A stretch of 64,000 nt of DNA from NCBI RefSeq assembly GCF_003008695.1, contig NZ_PXZT01000008.1:1-64000 (forward strand), read 5' to 3'. The stretch is from Trichococcus alkaliphilus (lineage in GTDB: Bacteria; Bacillota; Bacilli; Lactobacillales; Aerococcaceae). Shown in pieces: positions 1-7,894 of the stretch; position 1 is the first letter of the stretch; each line of letters begins with the position of its first letter. A program made the position numbers and the translations under genes. Under the pieces are notes generated by a model. The model did not search any database. It had not been told where the DNA came from and saw nothing but the letters and a program-made list of their open reading frames with translations.

Positions 1-177
1 ATTTTTGTTAATCCTTTTATGTTATCTAAGCTACTTTTTCAGCAGCCTCAAAGTACTTTGGCGGGCTATTTCAGTCCAAACAACAGTCATAAAACCCGCC
101 GAAACCACTTTGACGGGGAATCTCGCCACGAACTCGAATCCCAGAGACAAACAGATAACAATACCATTAAACAAAAG

Positions 178-215
178 AAACGGAGCAGTCTCATTTCGAG
201 GCAGCTCCGTTTTTT
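178..215 (-). terminator. Terminator of AraC-1
   Basis: An imperfect hairpin (CGGAG arms around a GAG/CTC inner stem) overlaps the stop codon of the minus-strand AraC gene. A T-rich stretch follows on both sides, so it may also stop transcripts entering from the left edge. Bases 1-177 hold no gene I can support. Confidence 0.6.
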
Positions 216-1162
216 CGCACTTCTGAGGGCAAACAATGGAATCTGTTTTTATAGCACGTATAGAAATAGGTCTTGTTCGAGAAGCCGACTTCGGTCAGGA
301 TCGTCTGGATCGGGATTTCGGTGGATTCGATGAGCAGGTTGGCCTTCAGCAGCCGCTTTTCGTTCAACAGTTCCGTGAATGTCTGGCCGCTGCGCTTTTT
401 GATCATGTTGCTCAAGTAATTCTTGTTGAAGTTCAGCCGTTTGGAGGCAGCATCCAGGGTCAGCGTCGTGAACTCGGAATCAATCAGCTGGAGGACCTCG
501 TAAAAGGGGTCCTTTTTGCTGAACGTTTCGCTGTACTCGTGCGGAAGCGAGCGCGCTAATTCGTAAAGCAGGATCGGCAGGTAGCTGCTGATGATCTTTC
601 CGGAAAAGACCTTCGGGAAGAAATATTCGTCGGCCATATTGTTGATGATCTGCTTGATGTGCTCATTCTGTTCATTGCGGAACAAAATAAAATTCGCGGC
701 GTTCGTGTCCAGCGGGTTGTTCGTCAGCAGGATTTTGTAGAGGATGCTGTCGTTGTGGTTCATGTTCATCAGCCAGTTGATCGAGATGCTTTTGTTGTTG
801 AAAAGGATGTTCAAAAGCAGGTCGTTCTTGCCGAGCGCCTCGATGGAATGCTCGCTGCCGGTGTCCATAAGCAGGATATCGCCTTCCCTCAACAGGTAAG
901 GGACTCCGTTGATGATCTGGCGGCATTCGCCCTTGACGATGTAGTTGAGCTCGAGGAATTGGTGCGAGTGCTCCGGATAGGCGGCATAGCGGTTGTGTTT
1001 GCTGATGTAGATATCCTTGTTTTCGAAAAACAGATGCTCCTTGATCTTTGGCACCCGGATCACTTCCCCCTCCAGCTCCGGCAGATCGGGCACAAATTTA
1101 TGCCGCTTTTTCTGTTCCTTTTCGATGACAGATTCCTGCGATAACAGCGCAATCAGATCCAT
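191..1162 (-). CDS. AraC-family transcriptional regulator (AraC-1), divergent from rhaB
   Basis: This 323-residue protein has a charged N-terminal extension of about 45 residues, a cupin-type sensing domain (roughly 50-140, with a PEHSHQFLELNY stretch) and a C-terminal AraC double helix-turn-helix (about 225-320, NFNKNYLSNMIKK). It probably activates the divergent rhamnose operon in response to rhamnose or a rhamnoside, but the ligand is an inference from context. I chose the ATG at 1162 because AGGAGGTG lies 5 bases upstream; an ATG ten codons further out has no such site. It is one of three paralogues in the window, with 21604-22602 and 25207-26211, and each lies next to a promoter of the same design. 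Confidence 0.9.
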   Translation of the reverse strand: MDLIALLSQESVIEKEQKKRHKFVPDLPELEGEVIRVPKIKEHLFFENKDIYISKHNRYAAYPEHSHQFLELNYIVKGECRQIINGVPYLLREGDILLMDTGSEHSIEALGKNDLLLNILFNNKSISINWLMNMNHNDSILYKILLTNNPLDTNAANFILFRNEQNEHIKQIINNMADEYFFPKVFSGKIISSYLPILLYELARSLPHEYSETFSKKDPFYEVLQLIDSEFTTLTLDAASKRLNFNKNYLSNMIKKRSGQTFTELLNEKRLLKANLLIESTEIPIQTILTEVGFSNKTYFYTCYKNRFHCLPSEVRKNGAASK

Positions 1163-1172
1163 TTGGACACCT

Positions 1173-1249
1173 CCTGTATATTTGGTACTCACAACTCATT
1201 CAGTGACATTGTAGCATAAATCCAGAAGTTGTTTAATAGTAATGTAAAC
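1173..1249 (+). promoter_or_regulatory. rhaB promoter with shared AraC-type operator (P1)
   Basis: CCTGTATATTTGG (from 1173) is followed 34 bp later by CATTGT (1207). The -35 is TTGTAG (1209-1214), then a 17-bp spacer, -10 TTTAAT (1232-1237), five bases and TGTAAAC (1243-1249). The same spacing is found at 22661-22737 and 26205-26281. The promoter lies between the divergent AraC-1 and rhaB. TGTAAAC runs on into AATTACA, giving an imperfect cre-like dyad. Confidence 0.75.
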
Positions 1250-1279
1250 AATTACAAGGTGGAGGTGTGAAACAAGTAT

Positions 1280-2728
1280 ATGAAGTACTATACGATGATA
1301 GATATCGGCGCCTCCAGCGGGCGGATCATGCTGGCGGAAATAGATAATAAACAATTGGCGTTGCAGGAAGTGCACCGTTTCAAAAATGGCTTCAGCCGCA
1401 TCGACGGATCGGACAGATGGGATATCGAAACCATTTTCCAGGAAATCCTGACGGGACTATCCAAACTGAAGGCACTCGGCGTGACGGAATGCCATCTCGG
1501 GATCGATACATGGGCGGTCGACTACTGCCTGATCGGAACGGACGGCCAATTGCTGCAGCTGCCGATCAGTTACCGGGACGAACGCACGAAAAATACGATG
1601 GAAAAAGTGGCACAAGTGATCGGCAAAGAGACGATCTACGCCAAAACGGGCATCCAGTTCCTGAACTTCAATACATTGTATCAACTGTATGAAGAGGACA
1701 AGGACTTGTTGGCCAGGACGGACAAAATACTGATGATACCGGATTATCTGGCATATCGGTTGACCGGTGAGATGGTCGGAGAAGTGACGAACGTGTCCTC
1801 TTCGCAGATGCTGAATCTCGAAACCGGCGAGTTCGATAACGACTTGCTTGAACTTGTCGGCATCCCGAGAGCGAAGTTTCCGGAACTGGTTGTGCCAGGA
1901 ACGAAAATCGGCGATGTGAAGGCTGATCTGATGGAAAGCTATGATTTGCCCAAAATCGAAGTGATCGCTGCGGCGACGCATGATACGGCATCCGCCATCG
2001 TCGGCGTGCCGGCGCTGGGCGGGAAATGGGCCTACCTCAGCAGCGGAACCTGGTCATTGATCGGTGTCGAAAACGACGCACCGATCAACGGCCGTCCCGC
2101 CTACGAAGCGAACTTCACGAATGAGTGGGGCGCTTACGGGACCTATCGTTTCCTGAAGAACATCACCGGCATGTGGTTCGTGCAGGAAATCGCGCGCAAC
2201 CTGGATTACCGCCACTCCTACGGTGAAATGGCGCAGATGGCTTACGCGGTTGAACCGTTCCTGCAGTATGTCGATCTGAACGATCCGCGCTTCCTCAATC
2301 CGGCAAACATGATTGAGGAAATCCAAGCCTACTGCCGCGAACGGGGCGAAATCGTTCCGGAAACAACCGGTGAATTGGTGATGTGCGTGTACAGCAATCT
2401 GGCCTTGGCCTATGCGCATGAACTGAAGAAAGTCGAAGCATTAACGAAGGAAACGATTGATGTGTTGCACATCGTCGGCGGCGGAGCGAACGTCAAACTC
2501 CTGAATCAGCTGACAGCCGATGTCACCGGGAAGTTGGTCGTTGCCGGACCTACCGAAGGCACCGCAATCGGAAACCTGATCGTGCAGATGATCGCAGCTG
2601 GAGAATTTGCTGACCTGGCGGAAGCCAGAACTTGGCTGAGAAGTCAGATCCACGTTGAAGAATATCCACCAAACCCGATCGCAGACCGGGAGCACTTAAA
2701 AAAATACGAAGAAAAGATTGGAGTATAG
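1280..2728 (+). CDS. rhaB: L-rhamnulokinase
   Basis: This 482-residue FGGY-family sugar kinase phosphorylates L-rhamnulose to L-rhamnulose-1-phosphate in the cytoplasm. The N-terminal phosphate-binding loop (DIGASSGRIMLAE, from residue 8) is typical of RhaB. Further FGGY landmarks are DTWAVDY near residue 76, the ATHDTASA segment, and a C-terminal HIVGGGANVKLLNQ adenosine-binding motif. Length matches the family. It is the first gene of rhaB-rhaA-rhaD, with a GGAGGTG ribosome-binding site. The following rhaA start lies only 4 bases after its stop, which suggests translational coupling. The shared AraC-type promoter lies upstream. Confidence 0.96.
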   Translation: MKYYTMIDIGASSGRIMLAEIDNKQLALQEVHRFKNGFSRIDGSDRWDIETIFQEILTGLSKLKALGVTECHLGIDTWAVDYCLIGTDGQLLQLPISYRDERTKNTMEKVAQVIGKETIYAKTGIQFLNFNTLYQLYEEDKDLLARTDKILMIPDYLAYRLTGEMVGEVTNVSSSQMLNLETGEFDNDLLELVGIPRAKFPELVVPGTKIGDVKADLMESYDLPKIEVIAAATHDTASAIVGVPALGGKWAYLSSGTWSLIGVENDAPINGRPAYEANFTNEWGAYGTYRFLKNITGMWFVQEIARNLDYRHSYGEMAQMAYAVEPFLQYVDLNDPRFLNPANMIEEIQAYCRERGEIVPETTGELVMCVYSNLALAYAHELKKVEALTKETIDVLHIVGGGANVKLLNQLTADVTGKLVVAGPTEGTAIGNLIVQMIAAGEFADLAEARTWLRSQIHVEEYPPNPIADREHLKKYEEKIGV

Positions 2729-2732
2729 ACAG

Positions 2733-3989
2733 ATGACAAAACCTATTGAAGAAGCATACACTTTAGCAAAACAAAAATACGCCGCCATCGGTGTGGATAC
2801 AGATGCAGTACTTGAAAAACTGAGCCAAATCAAGGTTTCATTGCAATGCTGGCAAGGGGACGATGTATTGGGATTCATGTTCCCTGATCAAGCCTTGACC
2901 GGCGGGATTTCCGTCAGCGGCAACTACCCAGGCAAAGCAACGACACCAGCACAACTGCGTGCCGATTTGGATAAAGCTTTGAGCCTGATCCCCGGTAACC
3001 ATAAAGTGAATCTGCATGCCATCTATGTGGATACAGACGAAAAAATCGACTTGGATCAGATCGAACCGAAGCACTACGGAAAATGGGTGCAATGGGCAAA
3101 AGAAAAAGGTCTTGGATTGGATTTCAACCCTACCTGCTTCTCACATCCAAAATCGACAGACGGCACGTTGTCCAGCAGCGACCCTGAAACACAAGCATTC
3201 TGGATCGAGCACGTGAAACGCAGTCGTAAAGTGGCCGCTTACTTCGGCGAAGAACTGAACCAAACTTGCGTAAACAACATCTGGATCCCGGATGGCTACA
3301 AAGACAATCCAATCGACAAAATGTCTCCGCGTGTACGCCTGCGCGATGCGTTGGATCAATGTTTGGAAGAGAAATTCGATGATGCGCACATGTTGGACGC
3401 AGTCGAAGGAAAACTCTTCGGCATCGGTGCTGAAAGCTTCACGACCGGTTCCAACGATTTCTACCTGTCTTACGCATTAACAAGGGACATCTTGTGGACA
3501 ATTGATGCGGGACATTTCCACCCAACCGAGGATGTTTCCGATAAATTCACGGCCTTCCTGCCTTTCGGCAAAGGTTTGATGCTGCACGTGAGCCGTCCGA
3601 TTCGTTGGGATTCCGATCACGTGGTCATCTTGGATGAAGCGACTACCCGCATCGGCGAAACATTGGTGCGCAACGACTTGTTGGACAAAACGTTCATCGG
3701 CATGGACTTCTTCGATGCAACAATCAACCGTGTCGCAGCCATGGTCATCGGCGCGCGCAGCACCTTGAAATCCTTGTTGTTGGGTATGTTGAGCCCGATC
3801 GAAACATTGAAGGATGCCGAAAGCACTGGCGACTTCACAACACGTTTGGCTGTCACGGAAGAAATGAAATCTTATCCATTCGGCGCTGTCTGGGAATTCT
3901 ATTGCCAACAACAAAATGTTCCGGCTGGTACGGAATGGCTGACTGAAGTAAAAAACTACGAACAAAAAATTCTGACGGAACGTAAATAA
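2733..3989 (+). CDS. rhaA: L-rhamnose isomerase
   Basis: This 418-residue metal-dependent isomerase converts L-rhamnose to L-rhamnulose. Its sequence follows known RhaA proteins closely (SLQCWQGDDVLGF near the N-terminus, NPTCFSHPKS, NNIWIPDGYKD, TIDAGHFHPTE, with metal-binding Glu/Asp/His residues). A TTG at 2718 would add five residues, but ATG at 2733 has GGAG about 9 bases upstream and gives the usual N-terminus, so I prefer it. It is the second gene of the operon, 16 bases before rhaD. Confidence 0.96.
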   Translation: MTKPIEEAYTLAKQKYAAIGVDTDAVLEKLSQIKVSLQCWQGDDVLGFMFPDQALTGGISVSGNYPGKATTPAQLRADLDKALSLIPGNHKVNLHAIYVDTDEKIDLDQIEPKHYGKWVQWAKEKGLGLDFNPTCFSHPKSTDGTLSSSDPETQAFWIEHVKRSRKVAAYFGEELNQTCVNNIWIPDGYKDNPIDKMSPRVRLRDALDQCLEEKFDDAHMLDAVEGKLFGIGAESFTTGSNDFYLSYALTRDILWTIDAGHFHPTEDVSDKFTAFLPFGKGLMLHVSRPIRWDSDHVVILDEATTRIGETLVRNDLLDKTFIGMDFFDATINRVAAMVIGARSTLKSLLLGMLSPIETLKDAESTGDFTTRLAVTEEMKSYPFGAVWEFYCQQQNVPAGTEWLTEVKNYEQKILTERK

Positions 3990-4005
3990 GGGGGAAACCA
4001 TCAAA

Positions 4006-4821
4006 ATGAAAAACATTTTAGAAGCACCATTCATCAAAGAAGTCATGCTGTTGACGGACGTCATGTACAAATTCGGCTGGCACGAAAGAAACAGCGGCAA
4101 CTTGTCCTACTTGCTGAAAGAAGAGGAAATCACGGAATATCTGGATCTTAACGAAGTGAAACGCAACATTCCGATCGCTTTCGACGGAAAAGCTTTGGCC
4201 GGGAAATATTTCTTGGTCACCGGAACAGGTAAATTCTTCAAAAACGTCATCCATGACCCGGCTGATGTCTTGGGAATCCTGAAAGTGACTGCGGAAGGCA
4301 ACAGTGTAGACCTGTTATGGGGATACGAAAATGGAGCGGCTCCTACAAGCGAATTGCCTGCTCATTTGATGTCACACATTTCGCGCTTGTCGGTCGATCC
4401 TGAAAACCGTGTCGTTTACCACTGCCACGCCACTAACCTGTTGGCGATGTCATTCTCTTGCGAGTTGGATGAAAGAAGCTTCACGCGCATCCTTTGGAAA
4501 ATGTGTACTGAGTCATTGGTCGTGTTCCCTGAAGGCGTGGGCATCCTGCCTTGGTTGATGCCTGGAACGAACGAAATTGGCGAAGCAACTGCTGAGAAAA
4601 TGAAGGAGTACCGTCTGATCGTATGGCCGCACCATGGTTTGTATGCAGCCGGAAAAGATTTGGAAGAGTGCTTCGGTTTGGTCGAAACTGCTGAAAAATC
4701 AGCTACAGTATACACGCTTGTACAATCACAAGGCGGCATCAGACAGGAAATCACTGATGAGCAATTAAGCAATCTGGGCAAACGTTTCTCTGTAACCCCA
4801 AGAGCGGGTTACTTGAAATAA
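4006..4821 (+). CDS. rhaD: L-rhamnulose-1-phosphate aldolase
   Basis: This 271-residue class II aldolase splits L-rhamnulose-1-phosphate into DHAP and L-lactaldehyde. Visible landmarks are NLSYLL near residue 31, the zinc-site histidines in VVYHCHATN (about residue 140) and WPHHGLYAAG near 205. The AAGGGGG ribosome-binding site is close to the ATG. The stop codon TAA at 4819-4821 is directly followed by the left end of a TnpB element. That element now separates rhaD from fucO, which would otherwise start about 30 bases downstream. Confidence 0.95.
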   Translation: MKNILEAPFIKEVMLLTDVMYKFGWHERNSGNLSYLLKEEEITEYLDLNEVKRNIPIAFDGKALAGKYFLVTGTGKFFKNVIHDPADVLGILKVTAEGNSVDLLWGYENGAAPTSELPAHLMSHISRLSVDPENRVVYHCHATNLLAMSFSCELDERSFTRILWKMCTESLVVFPEGVGILPWLMPGTNEIGEATAEKMKEYRLIVWPHHGLYAAGKDLEECFGLVETAEKSATVYTLVQSQGGIRQEITDEQLSNLGKRFSVTPRAGYLK

Positions 4822-6165
4822 GTGCTGCCGCAATTTCGTGACTTCAGTCATGAGTTAGGCAGCACGGTCTGGTTTCATTCTTTTTGTTTTGTGAACGCAT
4901 GTTCGTAGGTGTATAATGAAGCCAAAGAGGTGCGTATCATGCTAAAAGCCTATCAGTTCCGCTTGTATCCCAATCAGGAACAGAAAATTTATTTCGCCAA
5001 TTGTTTTGGCTCCGCACGGTTCATCTTCAATCAGATGTTGGCTAACCGAAAAGAAATTTACGAAACCTATAAAGATGACAGAGAACTGCTGAAAGCCATC
5101 AATCCGAGGACCTATACTTCCTTCAAAGAAGAATTTCCGTTCCTGAAAGAAGTGGACAACCTGGCTTTGGCGAATGCCGGCCAAAACCTGAATAAGGCCT
5201 ACCAGAATTTCTTCCGCGACAAGTCTGTCGGTTTTCCGAAATTCAAAGCCAAGCACAAATCAAAAGCATCCTACACCACCAACAACCAGGGCGGAACCAT
5301 CCGCATCGAAAACGGAAAAATCAGACTGCCGAAGATTGGTTTCGTCACAATCAAACAGCACCGGGATTTTGATGGGCTAATCAAATCCTGCACGATTTCG
5401 ATGAACAAGGCCGGCAACTACTTCATTTCTATTTTGGTGGAACAAGAAACGCCTGAATGGCTACCGGCGGAACATAAGATCGGCATCGATCTTGGCCTTT
5501 CCGATTTTGCCGTCACCACAAATGATGCGGGCAACATCGAAAAACACCCGAATCCAAAGTGTTTGCGGAAATCCGAAAAGAAAGTCAAGAAAGCCCAACG
5601 CGCCTTGTCCCGCAAGCAAAAAGGCAGCAAGAACCGTGAAAAGGCACGCTTAGTACTTGCCAAAAAACACGAAAAGATTGCGAACCAACGCAAGGACTTC
5701 CTGCACAAACTCTCCAACCGGATCACAGACGAAAACCAAGTCATCGTGATCGAGACGTTGCGGAGCTCCAATCTGATGAAGAACCACAGACTTGCGAAAG
5801 CAATCGGGGATGTCAGTTGGTTCGAATTCAGCCGACAGTTGGCGTACAAAGCGGAATGGAAAGGCCGAACGCTCATCAAGGCGGACAGGTTCTATCCGTC
5901 CAGCCAAATTTGTTCCGCTTGTGGACACCGCGACGGCAAGAAGGCTTTGCATATCCGTGATTGGACCTGTCCGAACTGCGGCACAACCCATGACCGGGAC
6001 ATCAATGCCAGCAAGAACCTCTTGGCTTTGGCCAAGTAAAAAAACCACTGAGGCAGGGACTGCCTTTTGAGCCTACTCCATATCCATTCCCGCTGTCTGT
6101 AAAGACATCCGCAGGCAAGGAAGGAGGTCGTAGGAAGCTCGCGACTTGAGTCGTAAGTAGTTCAC
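4822..6165 (+). mobile_element. IS200/IS605-type solo TnpB element (IS1341-like)
   Basis: The element carries tnpB but no tnpA. The left end has an 8-bp inverted repeat, GTGCTGCC (4822-4829) and GGCAGCAC (4858-4865), enclosing a TGACT..AGTCA hairpin. The right end has GAAGCTCGCGACTTGAGTCG followed by TAAGTAGTTCAC ending near 6165; a small hairpin before GTAGTTCAC is the usual right end of this group. Removing 4822-6165 would join the rhaD stop to the fucO leader. The left boundary is less certain than the right, and the target motif cannot be assigned from one copy. Confidence 0.75.
4939..6039 (+). CDS. tnpB: TnpB, RNA-guided nuclease of an IS605-group element
   Basis: This 366-residue TnpB has a basic N-terminal domain (MLKAYQFRLYPN, the N-terminal helix-turn-helix region) and a split RuvC nuclease. 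The RuvC residues are intact: Asp184 in GIDLGLSDFAVTT, Glu272 in VIETLRSSN and Asp354 in DRDINASKNLL. Between the last two lies a CxxC...CxxC zinc finger (CSACG and CPNCG). The start was chosen at the ATG giving MLKAYQF; an upstream in-frame start at 4909 lacks family similarity. The gene appears undamaged, so an active nuclease is likely. No TnpA is in the window, so mobility would need a helper in trans. Confidence 0.93.
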   Translation: MLKAYQFRLYPNQEQKIYFANCFGSARFIFNQMLANRKEIYETYKDDRELLKAINPRTYTSFKEEFPFLKEVDNLALANAGQNLNKAYQNFFRDKSVGFPKFKAKHKSKASYTTNNQGGTIRIENGKIRLPKIGFVTIKQHRDFDGLIKSCTISMNKAGNYFISILVEQETPEWLPAEHKIGIDLGLSDFAVTTNDAGNIEKHPNPKCLRKSEKKVKKAQRALSRKQKGSKNREKARLVLAKKHEKIANQRKDFLHKLSNRITDENQVIVIETLRSSNLMKNHRLAKAIGDVSWFEFSRQLAYKAEWKGRTLIKADRFYPSSQICSACGHRDGKKALHIRDWTCPNCGTTHDRDINASKNLLALAK

Positions 6166-6185
6166 CATCTAATCTTATCAAAAGG
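6040..6185 (+). ncRNA. Probable omega RNA (reRNA) of the TnpB element with its guide
   Basis: In this family the guide RNA is made from the 3' end of tnpB plus the right end of the element and runs into flanking DNA. Here the non-coding stretch after tnpB holds hairpins (GGCAG/CTGCC at 6052-6064; CGACT/AGTCG at 6142-6153). The flank that would serve as guide is CATCTAATCTTATCAAAAGG (6166-6185), which reaches the fucO ribosome-binding site. The 5' boundary is not determinable and probably lies inside tnpB. Presence and ends are inferred from family knowledge. Confidence 0.5.
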
Positions 6186-6197
6186 GGATAACGCAAA

Positions 6198-7355
6198 ATG
6201 GCAACTTTTTATGTACCAGCAACAAACCTTATCGGAATAGGCTGCATCAAGGAATTAGGCAGCAATGTGAAGGATCTTGGCTACAAGAAAGCTTTGTTCG
6301 TTACGGATAACTTCTTGGCCAAAAGCGAAATGATTGACGTTGTCTTGGCAGAATTGGACAAAGCCGCTATCGATTATGTGATTTATGTGGATGTCGATCC
6401 GAACCCGACCTGCAAAAACGTGAATGAAGGCGTGGCTATGGCGCAAGCGGAAAACTGCGACTTCATCATTTCCTTCGGCGGCGGTTCTCCGCAGGATGCA
6501 GCGAGCGCTATCAGCATCATCCTGACGAACGGCGGCAAACCGCAGGATTACGAAGGTTTGCATAAATCGGCAAAGGCCGGCTTACCGGTTGTGGCAATCA
6601 ACACGACTGCCGGAACATCCGCTGAAATCACGATCAACTACGTCATCACCGACGAAGATCGCAAAGTGAAGATGGTTATGGTCGACAAAAACAGCTTGGC
6701 GAAGATTTCCGTGAACGACCCTGAATTGATGCTGACGATGCCGAAATCATTGACTGCGGCGACCGGGATGGATGCTTTGACGCATGCGATCGAATCGATG
6801 GTAACGCCTGGCGCTTACCCTGTGACCGAAGTCTTGGCTTCCGGAGCGATCGAATTGATCCGCGAATACTTGCCGAAAGCTGTAGAAAACGGAACTGACT
6901 TGGATGCGCGCGACAAAATGGTCAACGCCATCTTCTTGGGCGGAATGGCATTCAACAATGCCGGCCTTGGTTATGTGCATTCGATGGCTCACCAATTGGG
7001 TGCCGTCTACCACTTGCCGCACGGTGTCTGCTGTGCGATGCTGTTGCCGATCGTGGAAGCTGAAAATGCTAAATTTGCACCTGAACGTTTCCGCAAAGTA
7101 GCGAAAGCATTAGGATTGGCAGTGACAGCTGACGTATCCGATCAAGCCTGCGCAGACTACACGGTCGAAGAAATCAAACGTTTGTCCAAAGTTGTCGGTA
7201 TTCCAACATCATTGAATGAGCTGGGCATCAAGGAAGAGGAATTCGATTATGACTACCTGTCCAAAAATGCCATGATCGATGCCTGCGCACCAGGAAACCC
7301 ATTCACTCCGACATTAGAAGAAACGATTGCGATGTACAAAAAATTGTTCCAATAA
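6198..7355 (+). CDS. fucO: Lactaldehyde reductase (L-1,2-propanediol oxidoreductase)
   Basis: This 385-residue iron-dependent (group III) alcohol dehydrogenase most likely reduces the L-lactaldehyde made by RhaD to L-1,2-propanediol, regenerating NAD+. Visible are the NAD-binding stretch SFGGGSPQDAASA (about residues 94-106), the metal-binding histidines in DALTHAIES and in GYVHSMAHQLGAVYHLPHGVC (quoted here only as landmarks), and the INTTAGTSAE segment. The start has AAGGGG upstream. It is the last gene of the rhamnose operon, followed by a terminator at 7434-7473. The TnpB element upstream might alter its expression. Confidence 0.9.
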   Translation: MATFYVPATNLIGIGCIKELGSNVKDLGYKKALFVTDNFLAKSEMIDVVLAELDKAAIDYVIYVDVDPNPTCKNVNEGVAMAQAENCDFIISFGGGSPQDAASAISIILTNGGKPQDYEGLHKSAKAGLPVVAINTTAGTSAEITINYVITDEDRKVKMVMVDKNSLAKISVNDPELMLTMPKSLTAATGMDALTHAIESMVTPGAYPVTEVLASGAIELIREYLPKAVENGTDLDARDKMVNAIFLGGMAFNNAGLGYVHSMAHQLGAVYHLPHGVCCAMLLPIVEAENAKFAPERFRKVAKALGLAVTADVSDQACADYTVEEIKRLSKVVGIPTSLNELGIKEEEFDYDYLSKNAMIDACAPGNPFTPTLEETIAMYKKLFQ

Positions 7356-7433
7356 TCCAAACCTGAGCTAAAAAACAACTTTTTCAAAAATTTCAGATAA
7401 TCCGAATTTGTCCAAAATAAGGTTATCCATACT

Positions 7434-7473
7434 AAAGAAGAGCCATCTCGATTTTTGAGGCGGCTCTTCTTTG
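7434..7473 (+). terminator. Terminator of the rhamnose operon
   Basis: The arms AAAGAAGAGCC and GGCTCTTCTTT enclose an 18-base loop region. The T-run is short, but this is the only strong hairpin after fucO. Confidence 0.65.
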
Positions 7474-7533
7474 CTGTGCCAAAAGACGGTTATAGAACTG
7501 GATGTCGGTTGTTGAGGATGCCATGAATAGCAA

Positions 7534-7690
7534 ACAGCCGACAGAAGCTCGAACTCTAGGCTGTTCGTACCACGAAGCGCTCGGAACAGTCGACAAAAGT
7601 CGGATCTCTCAACATTTCGCGAAGTGAAACGCTCGAAACAGCCGACAAAACCTGGCTCAACTCCGGCTAATCTGGATTGGCCCACTTACT
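7534..7690. repeat. Tandem 52-bp degenerate repeat (type R2), 3 units
   Basis: ACAGYCGACARAA begins at 7534, 7586 and 7638, an exact 52-bp period. The units also share a CGAAG..CGCTCGRA block just before each ACAG. A more degenerate unit may start near 7482. The region lies between the fucO terminator and metE and contains no gene. Function is unknown. Confidence 0.6.
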
Positions 7691-7894
7691 CATATAGCAT
7701 AAATCTATAACTGCGTATATTTATTAAGTGTTATCCTATATCCATTTTCCATGGCATACTGGAGCAACCTTCTGATAGAAGCTGATCAGCAACTATCGGG
7801 ACAGCGGTAAGACATCATGTTCGCAGTTTTCCCTGATGACTGGGAAGGGACTTGAAATAGCAGGAACCAAAAAAATGAAATGGAGGAATTCAAA
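7691..7894 (+). promoter_or_regulatory. metE upstream region, no recognised riboswitch
   Basis: This completes the gene-free stretch 7356-7894. It is AT-rich near 7690-7745 and then has small potential hairpins (for example CTTCTGATAGAAG near 7770). I see no T-box AGGGTGG element and no SAM-riboswitch core. Methionine control of metE is expected from the pathway, but no site can be named. Confidence 0.3.

Noticed and set aside
4822-4865. Terminator of rhaD
   Set aside because: The stem has a long inner palindrome and no T-run directly after it; it fits a TnpB-element left end better.
7691-7894. SAM riboswitch or T-box before metE
   Set aside because: No T-box AGGGTGG motif, no S-box core and no terminator/antiterminator pair could be found.
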